Assembly (NCBI GenBank): GCA_027008345.1
Contig: JALTBU010000046.1
Coordinates: forward strand, 1 to 9,597
Length of the DNA stretch: 9,597 bases
Source: Nautiliaceae bacterium
GTDB taxonomy: Bacteria; Campylobacterota; Campylobacteria; Campylobacterales; Nautiliaceae
Reading direction: 5' to 3'
The notes under the pieces were generated by a model. That model searched no databases and was not told where the DNA came from. It was given only the letters and a program-made list of their open reading frames with translations. A program made the translations under genes and the position numbers. This document shows positions 1 to 5,371 of this stretch, piece by piece (position 1 is the first letter of the stretch; the number at the start of each line of letters is the position of its first letter).

Positions 1-22
1 TATAATTTGAAAGGGGAAAGGT

Positions 23-1315
23 ATGAAAAGGGTTTTATCTATTGTTCTTTTATCAATGGGTTTAAATGCTTCAATGGTGCAAAATTCAGTTTCCACTTTA
101 TTAAACACGAATCCGGAAATTAAATCTGCTTTGAATAAATTTATAGCTCAAAAAAAAGAGATTAAATCTGCAAAATCTGAAAATTTACCGGTTGTGAATT
201 TTAATTTACAAGGCGGTATTGCAAAATCAGGTCTATTTAAAAGTGATACAGTTGATCAAACATATAGATATTATAAAGCGGCTATTGTGCTTACCCAAAA
301 TCTGTTTAACGGATATGGTAGTGTTGGTAAAATAAATTTTCAAAAAGCAAAAGCGGTGAGTTATGCTTTTAAATATATTCAAACTGTAAATAATATTACG
401 GATAAAGCATTAAAAAATTATATAGACGTAATGAAAGCAGAACTAGTGTATAAAAATGGTGTGGAAAATTTACAAATAACAAAATCTATTTTAAATAAAG
501 TCAAAGAGCTTTATAAAGGTGGTATGACAACAAAATCAGAGGTTACTAAAATTGAATCTCAATATTATCTTGCAAAATCAAATGTGTTAATTTTAAAAGA
601 CAAGCTGATACAGGCTGAAAATAATTTTGAAAAAATTTTTGGATTTAAGCCGGATGTAAAAAATATGAGTTTTGATGAAGATTTAAAACTTCCTTTTGAT
701 CTAAAAACAGCTTATACTTTAGCAGTTTCAAACAATCCAGCAATAAAAAGTGCTAAATTTTATATAAATGCATTAAAAGAATATCAAAAAGTTGTAGATA
801 AAAACTTTTATCCAAAAATTGATCTGCAATTAACGCAAAATTATAATGATGTATCTGATAGGAATCCATATGATAGTGCTGATGACAGATTTATTGCAAG
901 CTTAAATATGACATATAATCTTTTTAACGGTTATAAAGATAAAACTAATTCTCAAATAAACAAAATAAAAATAAATATAGCTTTAAATTCTCTTGAAAAA
1001 ATCAAAAGAGAAGTAAAAGCAAATCTTTATAATGCTTGGAATTTAAAAAATACTCTTATCCAAAGAATTTCTGATATTGAAGAATATAAAAACTACGCAA
1101 ATAAAACTTTAAATCTTTATCAAAAAGAATTTAATATGGGAAGAAGAACACTACTTGAGCTTTTAACAGCCCAAAATGACTTATATAAAGCAAAAAATGA
1201 ACTTATTAAGACTAAATTTAATCTTTTATATTTAAAAGTTAAAATTCATAATTTAATGGGTGATTTAGTAGATAAAGTATATGGTAAAAAAGTATTTAAA
1301 GGGTTAATCGATTAA
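23..1315 (+). CDS. TolC-family outer membrane channel of a type I secretion system (LapE role)
   Basis: Predicted outer-membrane/periplasmic channel that completes the type I export path for the substrate encoded downstream. The first 16 residues look like a signal peptide (MKRVLSIVLLSMGLNA, then S). The body shows the two-fold repeat of the outer membrane efflux family: a beta strand ending LTQNLFNGYGS near residue 95 is mirrored by LNMTYNLFNGYKD near residue 300, and each is followed by long Lys/Asn-rich helices. The length of 430 residues is usual for the family. The start is supported by AAGGGG at 11-16, six bases before ATG. It is the first gene of a run with the transporter (9-nt gap) and the fusion protein, which identifies it as a dedicated type I secretion partner rather than a general efflux TolC. 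In LapA systems this channel also holds the substrate's retention module. The family is clear; the specific LapE role is inferred from context. Confidence 0.92.
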   Translation: MKRVLSIVLLSMGLNASMVQNSVSTLLNTNPEIKSALNKFIAQKKEIKSAKSENLPVVNFNLQGGIAKSGLFKSDTVDQTYRYYKAAIVLTQNLFNGYGSVGKINFQKAKAVSYAFKYIQTVNNITDKALKNYIDVMKAELVYKNGVENLQITKSILNKVKELYKGGMTTKSEVTKIESQYYLAKSNVLILKDKLIQAENNFEKIFGFKPDVKNMSFDEDLKLPFDLKTAYTLAVSNNPAIKSAKFYINALKEYQKVVDKNFYPKIDLQLTQNYNDVSDRNPYDSADDRFIASLNMTYNLFNGYKDKTNSQINKIKINIALNSLEKIKREVKANLYNAWNLKNTLIQRISDIEEYKNYANKTLNLYQKEFNMGRRTLLELLTAQNDLYKAKNELIKTKFNLLYLKVKIHNLMGDLVDKVYGKKVFKGLID

Positions 1316-1327
1316 AGAGGGTAAGTG
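1316..1327 (+). promoter_or_regulatory. Ribosome binding site and GTG start of the ABC transporter gene
   Basis: AGAGGG at 1316-1321 begins immediately after the TAA stop of the upstream gene and sits only three bases before GTG at 1325. The close spacing and non-ATG start suggest modest initiation, perhaps coupled to translation of the channel gene. The start is favoured because the encoded C39-like domain begins at once (QLLDCL at residues 9-14), leaving no room for a later start. Confidence 0.6.
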
Positions 1328-3436
1328 GAAAATTTAAAATATAATGACCAATTATTAGATTGTCTGGTGATTTTCACCAGACTATATCATAAGCCTATAT
1401 CCAAAGAATCATTAATACACGGTATTCCGATACAAGAAGAGATATTTTCTCTGAATAATCCGAAATCGCTCTTTTCAAGAATTGCATCAAGAGCAGGTTT
1501 TAAAAGTACTCTTGTAAAAAAAGATTTAAATGAAATTCTCAATGTTCATCTTCCTATGATTTTGCTTTTGAAAAACAAACATTGTGTTATTTTAGAAGAA
1601 ATTAAAGATAATAAAGCAAAAATAATTTTTCCTGAGGGAGAAGTGAGTGAATGGGTTGATATAGATAAACTAAAAGAAGATTATCTTGGATATGGATTTT
1701 TGCTTAAAAAAGAATATCATTATAGTGATAAATTTAATACATTAAAAATAAAACCAAAACATTGGTTTTGGGATACTCTTAAACTCTCTCTTCCATTGTA
1801 TAGGGATGTAATATTAGCATCAATTTTAATAAATCTTTTTGTCTTGGCAATTCCTCTTTTTACAATGAATGTATATGATAGAGTCATACCCAATAATGCG
1901 CAAGAGACTTTGTGGGGTTTTACGATAGGCATATTGTTAGTTTTAATAATTGATTTTGTTTTAAAAAATATAAGAGTATATCTTCTTGAAACAGCAGGTA
2001 AAAAGAGTGAAATTATAATGTCTTCTCTTATTTTTGAAAAAGCTATGAATTTGAAAATGTCTGTGTATCCAAAATCGGTAGGTTCTTTTGCAAATAATTT
2101 AAGAAGTTTTGATGTAATAAGAAATTTTTTTACATCAGTTACTGTTGCGGCACTTGTGGATATTCCATTTTCAATACTTTTTTTGTTTGTTATATGGTAT
2201 ATTGGAGGAGTGCTTGTAATTATTCCTATAATTTTTTCTATTTTAATTTTGTTTTATGCTTTAATAATCAGAAGGCCTCTTGAAAGGCTTATGCATGAAA
2301 CTCATCATGCACATTCTTATAAAAGTTCTATTCTTGTAGAAACTTTGCAAAATATAGAAACTATAAAAACTCATAATCTCGAATCTTCAAAACAATGGCA
2401 ATGGGAAGAGGCAACCGGAAATATTGCGGATAAATTTTTAAAAACAAAAATATTAAGCGCATCAATTCCAGCTGTTACATATTTGATGACTAATATGAAT
2501 ACGGTTGTGACAGTTCTTGTTGGAGTTTATTTAATTACTTCACATCAGCTCACAATGGGTGCTTTAATCGCCGCAGTAATTTTAGGTTCCCGAACAGTTG
2601 CACCTATGGGACAAGTAGCTGCTTTGATATCACAATATTCTGACGCAAAAGTTGCTTATGAAGCTATTGAAAATATTATAAAACAAGAAAAAGAAAGAGA
2701 TAAAGAATTTTTACATTTAGAAGATTTAAGAGGTAAAATAGAATTTAAAAATGTATATTTTAAATATCCAGATACAGATGTATATGCATTAGAAAATGTA
2801 AGTTTTACAATAAATCCGGGTGAAAAAGTTGCAATTATTGGTAATATAGGCTCTGGTAAAAGCACAATTGTAAAACTTTTACTAAAACTGTATGAGCCTG
2901 AAAAAGGGAAAATATTAATTGACAATCTTGATATTTCACAAATAGACCCTGCATTGTTAAGAAGTATAATTTCTTATGTTCCTCAGGATATTCATCTATT
3001 CAGAGGTACGCTTCATGAGAATATAACTCTTGGTAAAAGATATGAAGCTTCTAAAATAATAGAAGCAGCAAAAATTTCAACTGCTTATGATTTTGTTAGT
3101 AAACATCCAAAAGGTCTTGAAATGCCAATAGAAGAAAGAGGTATGGGACTTAGTGGAGGTCAGAGGCAGACTGTGGGACTTGCCAGAGCAGTTTTGAAAA
3201 ATGGAAAAATATTTATTCTTGACGAGCCCACAGGCTCAATGGATAAAAATACAGAAAAAAAAGTAATAAACAATTTAAGAAATTTTCTTAAAGATAAAAC
3301 ATTGATTTTAATAACTCAAAATCCATCATTACTTACACTTGTAGATAGAATTATTGTAATGCATGAAGGTAAAAAAATAATTGATGGACCAAAAGATGTG
3401 GTTATGGCTGAACTTAATAAACTTGCAAGGTCATAA
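1325..3436 (+). CDS. lapB: Type I secretion ABC transporter, LapB-like (C39-like domain, membrane domain, ATPase)
   Basis: Inner-membrane permease/ATPase predicted to power export of the 804-residue substrate. Residues 1-130 form an N-terminal C39-peptidase-like domain, retaining Cys13 and a His at 86 but with no Asp at the usual position after the following strand (IIFPEG, 100-105). Residues about 155-440 are the ABC membrane domain with several hydrophobic helices. Residues about 470-703 are the ATPase: Walker A GNIGSGKST (506-514), Q-loop YVPQD (551-555), signature LSGGQ (609-613) and Walker B with catalytic Glu ILDEP (631-635). The H-loop position reads ITQNPSLL, so the usual His appears to be Gln665. 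The total of 703 residues matches LapB/HlyB-type transporters. The substrate has no double-glycine leader, so the C39-like domain probably docks substrate rather than cleaving it. The next gene begins directly after its stop. Confidence 0.93.
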   Translation: MENLKYNDQLLDCLVIFTRLYHKPISKESLIHGIPIQEEIFSLNNPKSLFSRIASRAGFKSTLVKKDLNEILNVHLPMILLLKNKHCVILEEIKDNKAKIIFPEGEVSEWVDIDKLKEDYLGYGFLLKKEYHYSDKFNTLKIKPKHWFWDTLKLSLPLYRDVILASILINLFVLAIPLFTMNVYDRVIPNNAQETLWGFTIGILLVLIIDFVLKNIRVYLLETAGKKSEIIMSSLIFEKAMNLKMSVYPKSVGSFANNLRSFDVIRNFFTSVTVAALVDIPFSILFLFVIWYIGGVLVIIPIIFSILILFYALIIRRPLERLMHETHHAHSYKSSILVETLQNIETIKTHNLESSKQWQWEEATGNIADKFLKTKILSASIPAVTYLMTNMNTVVTVLVGVYLITSHQLTMGALIAAVILGSRTVAPMGQVAALISQYSDAKVAYEAIENIIKQEKERDKEFLHLEDLRGKIEFKNVYFKYPDTDVYALENVSFTINPGEKVAIIGNIGSGKSTIVKLLLKLYEPEKGKILIDNLDISQIDPALLRSIISYVPQDIHLFRGTLHENITLGKRYEASKIIEAAKISTAYDFVSKHPKGLEMPIEERGMGLSGGQRQTVGLARAVLKNGKIFILDEPTGSMDKNTEKKVINNLRNFLKDKTLILITQNPSLLTLVDRIIVMHEGKKIIDGPKDVVMAELNKLARS
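1362..1382 (+). repeat. Perfect 9-bp inverted repeat with 3-nt loop inside the start of the transporter gene
   Basis: GTCTGGTGA (1362-1370) and its exact reverse complement TCACCAGAC (1374-1382) are separated by TTT. The stem is unusually GC-rich for this window and lies 37 nt downstream of the GTG start, within codons for residues 13-20. No T-run follows it on either strand, so it does not look like an intrinsic terminator. A role in translation or mRNA stability of the transporter is possible; it could also be a chance result of the coding sequence. Confidence 0.6.
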
Positions 3437-4765
3437 ATGAAAGATAAATACAGTAAAACTGATTATGAGTTTATGAATGCTTTAAGCGAAGCAATACTTA
3501 AAAAAACTCCTTCTAAAATAAGGCTGATTCTTTTTTTCTGGTTTATTGTAATAATTGGATTTATAATTTGGGCTTCTTTTACCAAGGTAGATGAAATAGT
3601 AAGAGGCAAAGGTCAGGTGATACCAAGTGGTAAAAATCAGACTGTACAAAATCTTGAAGGTGGTATTGTTGAAAAGATTTTTGTTAAAGAAGGAGATTAT
3701 GTAAAAAAAGGAGAGCCTCTTGTAAAAATTAAAAATCAAAAATCTCTTTCGTATTTAGAAGCAGCAAAAGCTAAAATTTTAGCCTATCAGATAAAAATTA
3801 AAAGATTGCAAGCAGAAGCAAAAGGGAGCGATAATCTTGTATATTCAAAAGATATTATCAAAAAAGCCCCTGAAATTGTAAAAAATGAATTAAGTTTATT
3901 CAATAGTGATAAAGAAGAACTAAATTCAAAGATTTCAGCTTTAAAAGAACAGTTAATACAAAAACAGCACGAACTTAGCAATGCAAAAACATCTCTTAAA
4001 TTACTAAATAATTCTCTTAATATTATAAATAAAGAGCTTCAAATGACTATACCTATGGTCAAACAGGGTGTAAAGTCAAAAATTGAACTTTTTAAACTTA
4101 AAAGACAGGTTAATGATATAAAAAACAAATATGAATCTACTAAAAATTCAATCCCAAAATTGCAAAGTCAGATTAAAGAAATTAAAGACCGTATAAAAAC
4201 TTTAAAGCTACAATATCAAAATCAGGCAAAAGATAAACTAACAGATGCTATTACTGAATATCTTTCTTTAAAAGCGCAGATTCAATCTTATAAAGACACA
4301 GTTAAAAGAACAATAGTAAAATCCCCAATAACTGGAATTATTAAAAAAATGTATGTAAATACAATAGGGGAAGTTGTTAAACCAGGAGGTAATATTGTTG
4401 AAATTGTGCCTGTTCACGATACGCTTTTGATAAAAACAAAAATTAAACCGAGAGATATTGGATTTTTATATCCGGGACAAAAGGCAATTATTAAATTCAG
4501 TGCATATGATTATACTATATTTGGAAATATGGTAGGTAAAGTTGTTCTTATAAGTCCGGATACGGAAGAAGATAGAAAAGGAAATGTTTTTTATATAGTT
4601 TATGTTAAAACTGATAAAAATTATCTTGAAAAAAATGGTAAAAAATTGAAAATTAAACCTGGGATGACTGCAAATGTGGATATTGTAACAGGTAAAAAAA
4701 CAGTAATGGATTATATTTTAAAACCTATTTTAAAAACAAAAACTTATATTTTTACGGAGAAATAA
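3437..4765 (+). CDS. lapC: HlyD-family membrane fusion protein of type I secretion (LapC-like)
   Basis: Periplasmic adaptor predicted to link the ABC transporter to the TolC channel. It has a short cytoplasmic N-terminus, one membrane helix at residues about 29-47, then the first lipoyl half with the family pattern QNLEGGIVEKIFVKEGDYV (71-89). A long coiled-coil hairpin runs through about 105-290, rich in Lys, Gln and Leu. The second lipoyl half follows (KSPITGIIKKMYVNTIGEVV, 295-314), then a C-terminal beta barrel and the usual ending near the KPGMTANVDI sequence (408-416). The length of 442 residues is typical for HlyD/LapC/AprE-type proteins. ATG follows the transporter stop without any gap, with GCAAGG at 3425-3430 as ribosome binding site. 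Its stop overlaps the ATG of the regulator by one base (TAATG). The type I subclass is secure; LapC orthology comes from context. Confidence 0.93.
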   Translation: MKDKYSKTDYEFMNALSEAILKKTPSKIRLILFFWFIVIIGFIIWASFTKVDEIVRGKGQVIPSGKNQTVQNLEGGIVEKIFVKEGDYVKKGEPLVKIKNQKSLSYLEAAKAKILAYQIKIKRLQAEAKGSDNLVYSKDIIKKAPEIVKNELSLFNSDKEELNSKISALKEQLIQKQHELSNAKTSLKLLNNSLNIINKELQMTIPMVKQGVKSKIELFKLKRQVNDIKNKYESTKNSIPKLQSQIKEIKDRIKTLKLQYQNQAKDKLTDAITEYLSLKAQIQSYKDTVKRTIVKSPITGIIKKMYVNTIGEVVKPGGNIVEIVPVHDTLLIKTKIKPRDIGFLYPGQKAIIKFSAYDYTIFGNMVGKVVLISPDTEEDRKGNVFYIVYVKTDKNYLEKNGKKLKIKPGMTANVDIVTGKKTVMDYILKPILKTKTYIFTEK

Positions 4766-5307
4766 TGTATTTTTTAAGCGATGATTATAGATTTATTGAT
4801 TATTGGAAAAATCAAATAGAAGGTGAAGTAATATATTTTGAGTTTTTAGAAGATTTGAATAACGAAATAATAATTACTAATTTTGCTTTTATTTCTAAAT
4901 TTAATGATTTAAATAATATTTTTGCTAAAAATAAATTTTTAGTTCTTGATACTATACCTTCATTAAGCAAAGCAAAACTTCTTTATAGACTTGGAGCAAG
5001 AGGATATGGAAATGTATATATGAAAAAAGAGTATTTTTTAAGCGCAGTAGAAGCAATAAAAGAGAATAATTTTTGGATAACACCATCACTTATTCAGGGT
5101 TTTTTTGAAAAAAACAATAATAATAAATTTGAAAATCTTACCCAAAGAGAAAAAGAAATTGCAAAACTCATACTTGATGGTCTTTCTTATAATGATATAG
5201 CTCAAAAACTTAATATCACAGTTAGGACTGTAAAAGCTCATGCACAAAATATTTTTAAAAAAATGAACGTAAAAAACAGACTTCAATTTATGTTACTTTT
5301 GTCCTAA
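4765..5307 (+). CDS. LuxR/NarL-type transcription regulator with degenerate receiver domain
   Basis: Predicted DNA-binding regulator, 180 residues. Residues about 123-180 are a LuxR-type helix-turn-helix with most family anchors: LTQREKEIAKL (125-135), DGLSYNDIAQKLNI (138-151) and TVKAHAQNIFKKM (155-167). Residues 1-110 resemble a receiver domain whose second half is recognisable (LYRLGARGYGNVYMKK, 73-88, then a helix), but the phospho-acceptor Asp seems missing: the relevant strand reads IIITNFAF, with Asn39 at or near the expected position. Control by phosphorylation is therefore unlikely. After the last receiver helix comes WITP (104-107), in the place where VpsT/CsgD-type regulators carry a W[FLM][TS]R c-di-GMP motif, but with Pro for the Arg. 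It is translationally coupled to the fusion-protein gene (TAATG) and lies directly upstream of the substrate gene, its most likely target. No partner kinase is visible. Confidence 0.85.
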   Translation: MYFLSDDYRFIDYWKNQIEGEVIYFEFLEDLNNEIIITNFAFISKFNDLNNIFAKNKFLVLDTIPSLSKAKLLYRLGARGYGNVYMKKEYFLSAVEAIKENNFWITPSLIQGFFEKNNNNKFENLTQREKEIAKLILDGLSYNDIAQKLNITVRTVKAHAQNIFKKMNVKNRLQFMLLLS

Positions 5308-5309
5308 GG

Positions 5310-5371
5310 TACAATAGTATTATATTTATAATTTAAGTAAGATTTTATAAAATAAATAAAAGGGGTATTTT
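5310..5371 (+). promoter_or_regulatory. Probable promoter and leader of the secreted-substrate gene
   Basis: This is the only gap in the plus-strand cluster (64 nt, 5308-5371). TATAAT at 5327-5332 is a perfect -10 box, with an alternative TACAAT at 5310-5315. No convincing -35 box is visible, which is common in Campylobacterota. ATTATA (5319-5324) and TATAAT (5327-5332) form an inverted repeat overlapping the -10, a possible operator for the adjacent LuxR-type regulator, though such repeats arise easily in AT-rich DNA. A strong ribosome binding site, AAAAGGGG at 5358-5365, lies six bases before the ATG. No terminator separates this gene from the regulator, so read-through from the operon is also expected. 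Confidence 0.45.

Noticed and set aside
1..6. TATAAT as a -10 box for the channel gene
   Set aside because: It would start transcription at about base 13, inside the Shine-Dalgarno sequence, leaving a leader too short to use it. The real promoter probably lies left of the window.
2292..2311. Inverted repeat TGCATGA...TCATGCA inside the transporter gene
   Set aside because: It has a 7-bp stem with a 6-nt loop made by His/Met codons (MHETHHAH); it lies mid-gene with no regulatory context and is probably chance.
3224..3237. Hairpin GAGCC-CACA-GGCTC
   Set aside because: It coincides with the Walker B codons (DEPTGS), is only 5 bp long and has no T-run; explained by coding constraint.
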